Assembly (NCBI GenBank): GCA_036496605.1
Contig: DASXKV010000035.1
Coordinates: 147,855-211,854, forward strand
DNA: 64,000 nucleotides
Source of the DNA: Gemmatimonadaceae bacterium
Lineage (GTDB): Bacteria; Gemmatimonadota; Gemmatimonadetes; Gemmatimonadales; Gemmatimonadaceae
Direction: 5' to 3'
Of the stretch, positions 46,166-54,715 are shown piece by piece. The notes under the pieces are model-generated. The model was not told the origin of the DNA. It worked only from the letters and a program-made list of their open reading frames with translations, and searched no databases. The translations under genes were made by a program, and so were the position numbers. Numbering within the stretch: the stretch's first letter is position 1; each line of letters opens with the position of its first letter.

Positions 46166-46286
46166 GCATCTAGAAACGGTAGATGCGAACTCCAAGGAGT
46201 GCCTGCCCTCGAGGCTGAAGCGACGAACGAGGGATCTGCTTGTCGGATCACTCAGGCCGTGGCTGACTACTTCACTCAGGAGTGAA
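46166..46286. terminator. Two short hairpins between convergent recG and lipoprotein genes
   Basis: GCATCTA/TAGATGC (46166-46172 and 46180-46186, 7-nt loop) and TTCACTC/GAGTGAA (46271-46277 and 46280-46286, 2-nt centre) are perfect 7-bp inverted repeats in a gene-free convergent interval. No T-run follows either, so a terminator role is a guess. Confidence 0.35.
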
Positions 46287-46292
46287 AGCGAA

Positions 46293-46856
46293 CTACGGTT
46301 TCGTCGGGGCCGTTAGGCGGCGCTTGATCCGTTCCAGCTCGTCGTTGGCCTTTGCGAGTTCGTCCTTCAGCCGCTGAATCTCCGCGTCCTTTGCCTTGAC
46401 GTCGGCGGCCGGCAGGCTCGCCGTTGTGGCCGTGCCAGACGATGACGCCGCGCTCGCGATCACTTGCGACGACGACTGCAATTTCTGCGCGATGTGGCGC
46501 AGAACATCGGCCTCGAGACGATGTGGGAGTGCGCCGGGCGACTTTCCGTATACGTCGAAGAATGCGATCGCCATCTCGGGTGTGCCGTCCTGGTTCGCCG
46601 GCTCCAGCGAGAGCACGCCACGCCAATACGCGCTTTCGGTGGCGCCCGGCGTGCCCGGATGCTGTGCGGCGAATTGAGCCAGGAGGCGATCCGCATCCGC
46701 GTAACGACGTTCCGACGCCGCCGCTTCCGCGTGTGCGAGGGTTTGAGGCCAGTCGGTCCCACCCGCGCTCGGTCCTGGACCCACGCGTGCGGCGACGCAG
46801 CCCTGCGCGACGAGCAGGGCGATGACGGTGGAATACCTAACGACTATCGCGTGCAT
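46293..46856 (-). CDS. Putative lipoprotein with tetratricopeptide-like domain and C-terminal coiled coil
   Basis: 187 residues. The N-terminal signal ends LLVAQGC, a slightly atypical lipobox, so it may be lipidated. The middle (DWPQTLAHAEAAASERRYADADRLLAQFAAQHPGTPGATESAYWRGVLSLE) resembles TPR helices of YbgF/BamD-like proteins. The C-terminus is a charged coiled coil (DVKAKDAEIQRLKDELAKANDELERIKRRL). It lies 12 bp downstream of the histidine kinase gene on the same strand, so the two are probably co-transcribed. Function unknown. Confidence 0.7.
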   Translation of the reverse strand: MHAIVVRYSTVIALLVAQGCVAARVGPGPSAGGTDWPQTLAHAEAAASERRYADADRLLAQFAAQHPGTPGATESAYWRGVLSLEPANQDGTPEMAIAFFDVYGKSPGALPHRLEADVLRHIAQKLQSSSQVIASAASSSGTATTASLPAADVKAKDAEIQRLKDELAKANDELERIKRRLTAPTKP

Positions 46857-46868
46857 GGCGCGCCAGGG

Positions 46869-48356
46869 TTACGCGGCCTCCGCAGGCTCGCGGCGTGGCA
46901 ACGATGCGCGGCGGCTCGTCCGCGTCGGCAGAGTGATCGTAAATGTCGTTCCCACGCCCGGCGTGCTCTCGCACTGAATGGTGCCTCCATGCGCCTCGAC
47001 GATGTTCTTCGCGATCGCGAGGCCTAGCCCAGAACCCTTCGATCCCTCTACCTGATTATCAGCTTGGTAGAATTTATCGAAGATGTGTGGAACCTGCTCG
47101 GGCGGTATGCCGGCACCCGAGTCGCGCACGTCGATCTGGACCGAGCCGTTCACCGGATCGATCGACAGATCCACCTCTCCGTTGCGCGGTGTGAACTTGA
47201 ACGCGTTCGAGAGCAGATTCCCGAGCACTTCGTTCATGCGGTCCGCGTCCCACATCACCTCGCTCGGCAAGCCGTCGGCGCGATGCACGACGAAACGAAT
47301 GGAACGTTGAACGGCGAGAACGTGAAAGGCGCGCTCCAGGTCGTCGAGGAAGGGGCCGAGTGCGACGCGGCGCAGCTCGAGCTTGCCGCCGCCCGCCTCG
47401 AATCGACTCACGTCGAGAAGCTGCTTCACGAGTCGCGCCAGCGACTGAATCTGGGTTTCGAGCGTCTGGAGCACCGCCCGCTGTTGTTCGCTGAGCGCAC
47501 CGTAGACGCCCTCATCCAGGAGCTGCACGTAGCCCTGCACCACATTGATGGGGGTCTTGAGCTCGTGGGACGCGACCGAAACGAACTCGGCCTTCAGCTT
47601 GTCGAGCTCGGTGAGCTGCTTCGTCATTTCCTCGAAGCTCGTCGCCAGCCGGCCAAATTCGTCTGCGCGCGAGGGCGAGAGCGGCAGCTTGTAGCCAAGA
47701 TTTCCGTTGGCGACTGCCTCCATACCTCTTTCCAGATCTCTCACCGGCCGTGCGATGTGACGCGTAAGCCAGACGCCAATGAGGGCGGCAAGAATCAGCG
47801 CGCCGATCTCGGCCATGGCGGAGACGTTCTTTGCCCTCGAGATCTCGATCGCCGCTGACGCGACGCGCTCCGCAGTTCGCTGGCGTAAGGCACGTTCTGC
47901 TTCGAGAAGGCTGAGATCAGCGCCGCCAAGTGCTGGAACGAGGTGCGTCGACGAGATCTGCTCCGCTTCGTCGCGGTGATCGGCCAGGGCCGCGGCGTAC
48001 TCCTCCGGCGCCCACGCCTCGATCTCACCGATGTGCCTTGCGACGTCACCGGCGGACTTGTCGAGATTGAAATTCTTCAACGAGTCAGCCGTTGCGGCGA
48101 CGATCTTCAGCTGCGCGTCCATCGTGTCGCGGGTGTGCGCGTCGTGCACGAAGAGGAGCGCTGTCTCCTGTCGTCGAAGAACGTTCAGTCCTTCGCGGAG
48201 CCGGCCGAGCAGGAGGGATGCAGCGAATTCCTTATCGCGGAGCGCCCGAGCATCGCGGTGCAGCCGATCCATGGCCTGTACCGCAATCAACAGCGGTATC
48301 ACCAGAATTACCGCGATGGTGAGGAGGCCCACAATGAGCCTCGAGCGCAAAGTCAT
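46869..48356 (-). CDS. HAMP-containing sensor histidine kinase
   Basis: 495 residues. Membrane helix 1 (LIVGLLTIAVILVIPLLIAV), a periplasmic four-helix bundle sensor of about 160 residues, membrane helix 2 (IGALILAALIGVWLTRHI), HAMP (PVRDLERGMEAVANGNLGYKL), HisKA with VASHELKTPINVV and its phospho-His, and HATPase with NLLSNAFKFTP, DSGAGIPPE, FDKFYQ and GSGLGLAIAKNIVEAHGG. No response regulator is next to it, so it may act through an unlinked one or be a phosphorelay partner. It is divergent from asnS. Confidence 0.93.
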   Translation of the reverse strand: MTLRSRLIVGLLTIAVILVIPLLIAVQAMDRLHRDARALRDKEFAASLLLGRLREGLNVLRRQETALLFVHDAHTRDTMDAQLKIVAATADSLKNFNLDKSAGDVARHIGEIEAWAPEEYAAALADHRDEAEQISSTHLVPALGGADLSLLEAERALRQRTAERVASAAIEISRAKNVSAMAEIGALILAALIGVWLTRHIARPVRDLERGMEAVANGNLGYKLPLSPSRADEFGRLATSFEEMTKQLTELDKLKAEFVSVASHELKTPINVVQGYVQLLDEGVYGALSEQQRAVLQTLETQIQSLARLVKQLLDVSRFEAGGGKLELRRVALGPFLDDLERAFHVLAVQRSIRFVVHRADGLPSEVMWDADRMNEVLGNLLSNAFKFTPRNGEVDLSIDPVNGSVQIDVRDSGAGIPPEQVPHIFDKFYQADNQVEGSKGSGLGLAIAKNIVEAHGGTIQCESTPGVGTTFTITLPTRTSRRASLPRREPAEAA

Positions 48357-48511
48357 TTCCGCGGCGCGTTGATCGACATGAGTTAGAATCTCGACGTTGC
48401 AAGTCCGGCGCCGTGGCGCGGGTCACGCGTTCGCGGGGTACAATTGCACTCCCTGGTCGTGTAGCGTACCTCGATCTGCCGTTGTCTTAAGCTTTTTCGA
48501 ACACGTACCTC

Positions 48512-49813
48512 ATGCACGATTACATACCGCGCATCGCCGACCTCCGCGAGTTCGTCGGATCGACGGTGACGCTGCACGGCTGGGTGACACACCTCAGATC
48601 CTCCGGCAAGGTTGCGTTCGCCGTAATTCGCGATGGGACCGGGATCGCACAAGCGGTCTTTGTAAAAACGTCGTTACCAGCCGAAGCCTGGGAGCGGTTT
48701 GCATCGCTCACCCTGGAGACCTCCGTCACAATTCGTGGCGAGGTCAAGGCGGACGCGCGTGCGCCGGGCGGATTCGAAATCGCCGCCGCTGATCTCGAGA
48801 TCGTCGGTCCAAGTCCGCTCGACTATCCAATTCAGCCCAAGGAGCACGGCGTCGACTTTCTCCTCGACCACCGTCACTTCTGGCTCCGCAGCAATCGACA
48901 GCGCGCCATCTTCACGGTGCGGAACGAAATCGAGCAAGCGATCCACGACTTCTTTTACGAGCGTGGGTTTCTCCGCATCGACACGCCGATTCTCACCGCG
49001 GCGATCGGCGAGCGGAGCGGCTTGTTCGAGACTGAGTACTTCGAGGAAGGAAAGGCATACCTCGCACAGACCGGCCAGCTATATGGAGAGGCGGCGGCCG
49101 CTGCGTTTGGAAAGATCTACACGTTCGGACCAACGTTCCGCGCCGAGAAATCCAAAACGCGCCGTCATCTCACCGAGTTCTGGATGATCGAGCCGGAAGT
49201 GGCGTGGTACGACTCCGCGGCGAACATGCGCCTGCAGGAAGATTTCGTCTCGTTTCTCGTCCGCCGCGTGCTCGATCGATGCTCGGATTCATTGCGAATG
49301 CTGGAGCGCGACACGTCGAAGCTCGAGAGCGTGAAGCCGCCATTCGTACGCCTCGACTACTCGGAGGCGGTTGAGATCGTGAAGAAGAAGGGTAGCGCGA
49401 CGACGTGGGGCGAAGACCTCGGCGCGGAAGATGAGACGCTGATCGTCGCAGACTATGATAAGCCGGTCTTCGTCATGAACTATCCGAAAGTCGCGAAGGC
49501 CTTCTACATGAAGGAGAACCCGGCCGATCCCCGCACCGTGTTGTGCGATGACTGTCTCGCACCGGAAGGCTACGGCGAGATCATCGGCGGATCGCAACGT
49601 GAGGACGACTACGACCGACTCGTCAGGCGGATCAAGGAGGAGGGGTTACCGCTCGACGCGTACGACTGGTACCTCGACCTTCGCCGCTACGGAACGTTCG
49701 TGCACTCCGGCTTCGGTCTTGGTCTCGAGCGCACGGTCGCGTGGATTTGCGGCTTGTCGCACATTCGCGAAGTGATCGCGTTCCCGCGAATGATGTCGCG
49801 GCTGAAGCCCTGA
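48512..49813 (+). CDS. asnS: Asparaginyl-tRNA synthetase
   Basis: 433 residues. Class IIb synthetase: an N-terminal OB anticodon-binding domain (VTLHGWVTHLRSSGKVAFAVIRDGTG), then the catalytic domain with motif 2 (FGPTFRAEKSKTRRHLTEFWMIEPEVA) and motif 3 (GFGLGLERTVAWICGL). The IIGGSQREDDYD segment and the absence of a large insertion mark AsnRS rather than AspRS. A direct asparagine-charging enzyme implies that the organism need not rely on the transamidation route for Asn-tRNA. Confidence 0.95.
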   Translation: MHDYIPRIADLREFVGSTVTLHGWVTHLRSSGKVAFAVIRDGTGIAQAVFVKTSLPAEAWERFASLTLETSVTIRGEVKADARAPGGFEIAAADLEIVGPSPLDYPIQPKEHGVDFLLDHRHFWLRSNRQRAIFTVRNEIEQAIHDFFYERGFLRIDTPILTAAIGERSGLFETEYFEEGKAYLAQTGQLYGEAAAAAFGKIYTFGPTFRAEKSKTRRHLTEFWMIEPEVAWYDSAANMRLQEDFVSFLVRRVLDRCSDSLRMLERDTSKLESVKPPFVRLDYSEAVEIVKKKGSATTWGEDLGAEDETLIVADYDKPVFVMNYPKVAKAFYMKENPADPRTVLCDDCLAPEGYGEIIGGSQREDDYDRLVRRIKEEGLPLDAYDWYLDLRRYGTFVHSGFGLGLERTVAWICGLSHIREVIAFPRMMSRLKP

Positions 49814-49882
49814 TTGGTGGTCGGTGATTGGTGGTTCGTGATTCGGACGTGCCAACCACCAGCGACCAGTCACCCATCACTC
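49812..49882. repeat. TTGGTGG-type inverted repeat between convergent asnS and mazG
   Basis: GGTGGTT (49840-49846 region) pairs with AACCACC downstream; outer GGTGATT/AGTCACC words extend the imperfect stem. It belongs to the same sequence family as 12506-12606. It separates converging genes and could act as a bidirectional terminator without a T-run; its right edge runs into the last codons of mazG. Confidence 0.5.
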
Positions 49883-50655
49883 GTTTTCACCTCATCCCAG
49901 ATTCGATCGAGCTCCGCCAGCGATGCCTCGCCAACGCGAAGACCGCGTTCGGTAGCGAGCTGTTCGACCCGCTTGAACCGCCGCGCGAATTTGATGTTGG
50001 CGCGATCGAGCGCGAGCGCCGGGTGTACGCCTGCCTTACGACACAGATTCACAACTGCGAATAGAAGATCGCCGAGCTCGTCCTCCAATCGCTCGTGGTG
50101 CTCGTCGTAGCGTGGCGTCGAGGAGTGCGACTCGAGATCCGGATGGGCCGCGATCTCTTCGCAGACCTCGTCGATCTCTTCTCGTACCTTGTCGATTGGT
50201 CCGCGGACATCGGGCCAGTCGAAGCCGACACCCGCGGCCCGATCCTGGAGACGGAACGAGCGGTGCAGTGAAGGGAGATCTGCGGGAAGACCATCGACGA
50301 TGCTTTCCCGCTTCCTTGCCTTCATCCGTTCCCACGGCTGGCGTGCGCCGTCTCCGTACAGGTGCGGATGTCTTCCCTTCATCTTCGTGAGAAAGGTTTC
50401 CGCGACGTCATGAAAGTCGAACGCACCTCGTTCTTCGGCAACGACCGAGTGGAACAGCACCTGGAGCAGGAGGTCGCCAAGCTCTTCGCGAAGCAGCGCA
50501 TCGTTGCCAGCACGAATCGCGTCGTCGACTTCGTAGGCTTCTTCAATCAAGTACGGTCGCAACGACTCGTGTGTCTGCGCCGCGTCCCACTCGCACCGAC
50601 GCCGCAGATCGCGCATCAGTGATAGCGTATCCTCAAGTGTCGGTTTCGCTTGCAT
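49870..50655 (-). CDS. mazG: MazG nucleoside triphosphate pyrophosphohydrolase
   Basis: 261 residues from ATG at 50655, the usual length of two-domain MazG; a longer open frame upstream is not MazG-like and would overlap alr. Both MazG repeats are visible with the metal-binding pattern: LIEEAYEVDDAI...EELGDLLLQVLFHS, then the second EEIDEVCEEI...LEDELGDLLFAVVNL. Also GRHPHLYGDG and WERMKARKRES. It hydrolyses NTPs to NMP and pyrophosphate. Divergent from alr across 46 bp. Confidence 0.95.
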   Translation of the reverse strand: MQAKPTLEDTLSLMRDLRRRCEWDAAQTHESLRPYLIEEAYEVDDAIRAGNDALLREELGDLLLQVLFHSVVAEERGAFDFHDVAETFLTKMKGRHPHLYGDGARQPWERMKARKRESIVDGLPADLPSLHRSFRLQDRAAGVGFDWPDVRGPIDKVREEIDEVCEEIAAHPDLESHSSTPRYDEHHERLEDELGDLLFAVVNLCRKAGVHPALALDRANIKFARRFKRVEQLATERGLRVGEASLAELDRIWDEVKTSDG

Positions 50656-50701
50656 GGCGTCCTCGGCTCCGATATCCTTCACGACTCGCGAATCATAGCG
50701 C

Positions 50702-51808
50702 ATGCAAAGCCTTCTGACACGCGCCTGGGTCGAGATCGACCTCGGCGCGTTGCTGCGAAACGGAGCACGCGTCGCCGAGTTTGCCGCCGCGCGTCTGCTG
50801 CCGATGGTCAAGGCGGACGCATACGGACTCGGCGCGACGCGCGTTGCCTGTGCGCTGCAGGAGCTCGATCCGTGGGGCTTTGGCGTCGCGACGGTTGGCG
50901 AGGGTGACGAGCTGCGCCGCGCCGGTATCGATCGGCCCATTCTCGTCTTCACTCCCTTGTTGATCGAAGAGTTCGACACGGCGCGTCGCGCTCGCCTAAC
51001 GCCAACCCTGGGGAGCGCTGAAGCCATTCGCGAGTGGGCGCGCGCGGGCCTTCCGTGGCACCTCGCCATCGACACCGGAATGAACCGCGCCGGTGTTTCC
51101 TGGCGTGAGGTCGCCCAGCTCCGCGACGTCGTCGCCGCGTCGCCGCCGCAAGGAGTATTTACTCATTTCCACTCCGCTGAGCGCGCCGACGGTTCGCGCG
51201 AGGAGCAGGAGAAGCGCTTCGCGCACGTCCTCGCCGAGCTGCCCGTGCGTCCAGAGATGATTCACGCCGAAAATAGCCCGGCCGTCGCGAGGCACAGCGT
51301 GCGGGAGAAGGGACGTTGGACCCTGGCGCGACCGGGGATCTTCCTGTACGGCGTGGGATCGGGAGATGGTGCGGAGATCGCGCCGGATCCGGTGGTGTCG
51401 CTGCGCGCGCGCGTCGTCGACACGCGCGACATCGAGCAGGGAGACACCGTCAGCTACGGTGCAACGTTTCGTGCCGACGGTCGGCGTCGCATCGCGACGC
51501 TCGCGATCGGCTACGCCGACGGCTATCGCCGCGCGTTGAGCAATATTGGAACGGTTCTCGTCCGCGGACGGCGCGCGCCCGTCGCCGGCCTCGTGACGAT
51601 GGACATGACGATGATCGACGTGACCAACATCCCATGCGAAATCGGTGACGTTGTGACACTGATCGGAGCCGACGGCGACGAGAGACTGACCGTCGCCGAC
51701 GTCGCGGCGTCGGCCGACCTCTCGCCGTATGAGGTCCTCACCGGCCTGCGCTCGCGCCTGCCACGTCGTTATGTAAACGACACGGCGCATCCCGAGGGCG
51801 ATGAGTAA
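50702..51808 (+). CDS. alr: Alanine racemase
   Basis: 368 residues. PLP-dependent L-/D-alanine interconversion for peptidoglycan. The PLP lysine K37 lies in MVKADAYGLGA; the second-domain catalytic tyrosine is in TVSYGATFRADG; AIGYADGYRRALSN and MDMTMIDVTNI are typical. A weak Shine-Dalgarno precedes the start. The end overlaps deoB by 8 bp, so alr heads a metabolic operon. Confidence 0.95.
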   Translation: MQSLLTRAWVEIDLGALLRNGARVAEFAAARLLPMVKADAYGLGATRVACALQELDPWGFGVATVGEGDELRRAGIDRPILVFTPLLIEEFDTARRARLTPTLGSAEAIREWARAGLPWHLAIDTGMNRAGVSWREVAQLRDVVAASPPQGVFTHFHSAERADGSREEQEKRFAHVLAELPVRPEMIHAENSPAVARHSVREKGRWTLARPGIFLYGVGSGDGAEIAPDPVVSLRARVVDTRDIEQGDTVSYGATFRADGRRRIATLAIGYADGYRRALSNIGTVLVRGRRAPVAGLVTMDMTMIDVTNIPCEIGDVVTLIGADGDERLTVADVAASADLSPYEVLTGLRSRLPRRYVNDTAHPEGDE

Positions 51809-52970
51809 ACGCGCAATCATCATCGTCCTCGACGGCGTCGGCATCGGCGCCGCGCCGGACGCGGCGACCTACGGCGACGTCGGCAGTGACACGCTCGGAA
51901 ATATTTCGCGTGCTGTTGGCGCAATGGAGCTTCCCAACCTCGAGCGCGCCGGCCTCGGCAACATCGCTCCGCTCGCCGGCGTTGCGCCGATCGACGCGCC
52001 CGCCGGTGCGTGGGGACTCATGGTTCCGCGCTCGGCGGGAAAAGACAGCACCTCCGGGCACTGGGAGATCGCTGGCGTGCACCTGGCGCGTCCATTCCCG
52101 ACGTACCCGAAGGGATTTCCCTCGTCGCTCGTCGAGACGTTCGCCGAGCGCACCGGACGCGGCGTGATCGGGAACGTCGTCGGAAGCGGAACGGCGATCA
52201 TCGATCAGTTTGGTGCCGAACACGAACGCACCGGTTGTTGGGTGCTCTACACGTCGGCCGACTCCGTTTTTCAGGTCGCGGCGCACGAGGGCGTCGTGCC
52301 GCTCGCGGAGTTGTACTCCGCATGCGAGATCGCGCGGGCAATGCTCGTCGCGCCCAATGACGTGTCGCGAGTGATTGCGCGACCATTCGTCGGTTCGGCC
52401 GGCGCATACTCGCGAACGAAGAATCGGCGCGACTTTTCGATCGCGCCGCCCGCGGAAACGCTGCTCGACGCGCTCGCGTCCGCAGGGATCCCGCGCACCG
52501 GCGTCGGAAAGGTCGACGACCTTTTCGCCGGTCGAGCCATCACGTCGCAGCACACGGCGGGCAATGCGGACGGCATCGTCTGCATTCGTACCTGGATCGA
52601 AAAGGCCCAGAGTGGGTTGCTGTTTGGCAACCTTGTAGATTTCGACCAGCAATTCGGGCACCGGAACGACGTTCCGGGGTTCTATCAGGCGTTGCGCGAG
52701 TTCGACGCCGCCCTGCCGTCATTCGTGTCTGCCCTGAGAGAGGACGACCTGCTGTTCATTACCGCCGACCACGGAAACGATCCAACCACGCCGTCGACCG
52801 ATCACGCGCGTGAGTGCGTGCCCCTGCTCGCCTTGGGCCCGCGTGTTTCCGGCGTAGCGGTCGGCACACGCGAGACCTTTGCGGACCTCGGCGCCACGAT
52901 CGCCGACTGGTTCGCCGTTCCGTTTGCCGGCGCCGGCAGGTCTTTTCTCCGGACCTTACTGGCCGCATAA
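51801..52970 (+). CDS. deoB: Phosphopentomutase
   Basis: 389 residues. Interconverts (deoxy)ribose 1-phosphate and 5-phosphate in nucleoside salvage. Alkaline-phosphatase-fold motifs: VLDGVGIGAAPDA, GSDTLGNIS, KDSTSGHWEIAG, GVGKVDDLFAG, NLVDFDQQFGHRND, and the metal-binding ITADHGNDPTTPSTDHARE. It overlaps alr and is followed at once by cdd, forming a pyrimidine/nucleoside salvage pair. Confidence 0.96.
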   Translation: MSKRAIIIVLDGVGIGAAPDAATYGDVGSDTLGNISRAVGAMELPNLERAGLGNIAPLAGVAPIDAPAGAWGLMVPRSAGKDSTSGHWEIAGVHLARPFPTYPKGFPSSLVETFAERTGRGVIGNVVGSGTAIIDQFGAEHERTGCWVLYTSADSVFQVAAHEGVVPLAELYSACEIARAMLVAPNDVSRVIARPFVGSAGAYSRTKNRRDFSIAPPAETLLDALASAGIPRTGVGKVDDLFAGRAITSQHTAGNADGIVCIRTWIEKAQSGLLFGNLVDFDQQFGHRNDVPGFYQALREFDAALPSFVSALREDDLLFITADHGNDPTTPSTDHARECVPLLALGPRVSGVAVGTRETFADLGATIADWFAVPFAGAGRSFLRTLLAA

Positions 52971-53411
52971 ATGGCAAGCGACCAATCGGCGATCGTCGAG
53001 GCGCAGGGCGACCGCGTCATGACGATGCTACGAGAGCGCGCCTTCGGCGCCATGGCCCGCGCCTATGCCCCGTACTCCCGCTTTCGCGTTGGAGCAGCAC
53101 TCCTCGCGACGGATGGCAGCATCACGGAAGGGTGCAACGTGGAGAACGCGGCCTTCCCCGCTGGCATCTGCGCGGAGCGGAGCGCCGTCGCGGCGGCGGT
53201 CGCTCGCGGCAATCGGGCATTCGATTCGATCACGATCGCGACCGAAGCCGAAGAGCCAACTCCGCCCTGCGGCATTTGCCGCCAGGTACTGGAAGAATTC
53301 TCACCACACTTGCTCGTGGTCAGCATCACGAGCGAGGGACGCGAAGCGCGCTGGACGCTGGATGAGCTCCTTCCGCGCGCATTTACCCCCAAATCTTTGG
53401 ACCGGCGATGA
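52971..53411 (+). CDS. cdd: Cytidine deaminase
   Basis: 146 residues. Zinc-dependent deamination of cytidine and deoxycytidine. YAPYSRFRVGAALLATDG, then C67-A-E69 (zinc ligand and proton shuttle) in GICAERSAV and C100-x-x-C103 in PPCGICRQVLEEF. This is the short tetrameric CDD form. The ATG follows the deoB stop directly, and the end overlaps the next gene by 4 bp. Confidence 0.96.
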   Translation: MASDQSAIVEAQGDRVMTMLRERAFGAMARAYAPYSRFRVGAALLATDGSITEGCNVENAAFPAGICAERSAVAAAVARGNRAFDSITIATEAEEPTPPCGICRQVLEEFSPHLLVVSITSEGREARWTLDELLPRAFTPKSLDRR

Positions 53412-54715
53412 ACCGGAGATTCAATTTGCGTGCTCCCTGGGTTTCACGAATGCTCATTCTGAGCGGCTTCGCGGCCGCCGTGTTTGTCGCGGCGTGCGGC
53501 GAGAAGCTGGAATCGGGAGCAGGATGTCCCATTGTCTGCCCGACACCCGACGTGCAGCTCCGCGATACGACCGTCGAGGCGCTCGCGGTCGATTCCAGCC
53601 TCGCCGGCTTTCCGCCCATCGGCGAGGAGCAGCCGCTGTTGCTCGCGGCGCGAGGCGACACGCTCGACACGCGCGTGATCTTCCGTTTCGACTCGATCAG
53701 CAAGAGCTATCCGCATCCCAGTGTACCGGCGGACTCGTTGGTCAACCACGTCGATAGCGCGATGCTTGGCATCGTGCTCGACACGTCGACCGTCGTCGGC
53801 CTTCCCGGCCTACCCACGACGCCGGTTACCATAGAGCTCTACGACGTCGGCGGTGCCGCGAGCGACACCGTTGCCTCGGACTACTTGCCGCTGTTCAATC
53901 CGAGCAACCTGATCGGCTCGAAGACATTCGCGCCGGAGTCGCTCGCCAAGGATACGCTCCAGCTGCCCGTGGCGTCGGCGACGGTGCTCGGCAAGATCGT
54001 GAACGCACAACGTCTGCGTATCGGGCTCCGTCTCGTATCGAGCACCTCGACACAGTTGCGCATTCAATCATCGGGGGTCGCTCCTGCGACGCTGCGCTTC
54101 AAGCCCGCGTCGGATACGGCAGTAACGGTTGCGTTGTTATCGCAAACGCCGGCCGATACGTCACTCGCGCAGCTGCGCACCGATCTCGAGGATTACGTCA
54201 TCACCGCGAAGAACCTGGCGACGCGCCAGAGCAACACGATCGCCATTGGTGGGTTCCCCGCGAACCGCACCTACATGCGCTTCGACTTGCCGTCGCGGAT
54301 CGTCGATTCGTCAACGGTGGTCCGCGCGACGCTGTATCTCACCCAGTTCCCCATGCGAAACAGCCCGAACGCTGGGGACTCGGTGGGCGTCTACCCATTT
54401 GCGATTACCGCCGGCACGGTGCTCACCGACATACCACGACTGATGCGCCTCGTGAGCGTGAACACCACGCTCGCGACCGACTCGCTGCGCGTCGTGCCGT
54501 CGGACTCCGGCCAGCGACGCATGGAGCTCGTCGGCATCGTCCGCGTCTGGAAGAACACGAAAGTGGAGCAAACGCAACGCGCGCTCGTGCTGGCTGTCGG
54601 CGGCGAGGGCACGAACCCGGCAATGGCCGCCTTCTTCTCCAGTCAGGCCGACAGTTCGCTGCGGCCTCGGTTGCAACTCACGTACGTTCCTCGCGTCACC
54701 CTGGGGCTTCCATGA
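53408..54715 (+). CDS. Lipoprotein with DNRLRE/CBM96-like domains
   Basis: 435 residues. The signal ends in the lipobox FVAAC, so the mature protein starts at a lipidated Cys. The rest is beta-rich. The segments VIFRFDSIS... and YMRFDLPSRIVDSSTVVRATLYLTQFPM followed by VWKNTKVEQTQRALVLAVGGEG resemble the DNRLRE (carbohydrate-binding) module, possibly twice. It is probably anchored to the outer membrane, facing the same cell surface as the barrel encoded next, which it overlaps by 4 bp. Confidence 0.7.
   Translation: MNRRFNLRAPWVSRMLILSGFAAAVFVAACGEKLESGAGCPIVCPTPDVQLRDTTVEALAVDSSLAGFPPIGEEQPLLLAARGDTLDTRVIFRFDSISKSYPHPSVPADSLVNHVDSAMLGIVLDTSTVVGLPGLPTTPVTIELYDVGGAASDTVASDYLPLFNPSNLIGSKTFAPESLAKDTLQLPVASATVLGKIVNAQRLRIGLRLVSSTSTQLRIQSSGVAPATLRFKPASDTAVTVALLSQTPADTSLAQLRTDLEDYVITAKNLATRQSNTIAIGGFPANRTYMRFDLPSRIVDSSTVVRATLYLTQFPMRNSPNAGDSVGVYPFAITAGTVLTDIPRLMRLVSVNTTLATDSLRVVPSDSGQRRMELVGIVRVWKNTKVEQTQRALVLAVGGEGTNPAMAAFFSSQADSSLRPRLQLTYVPRVTLGLP

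Noticed and set aside
50656..51075. N-terminal extension of mazG.
   Set aside because: It lies opposite the conserved start of alr, is Ser/Arg-rich, and would make MazG about 140 residues longer than the family.
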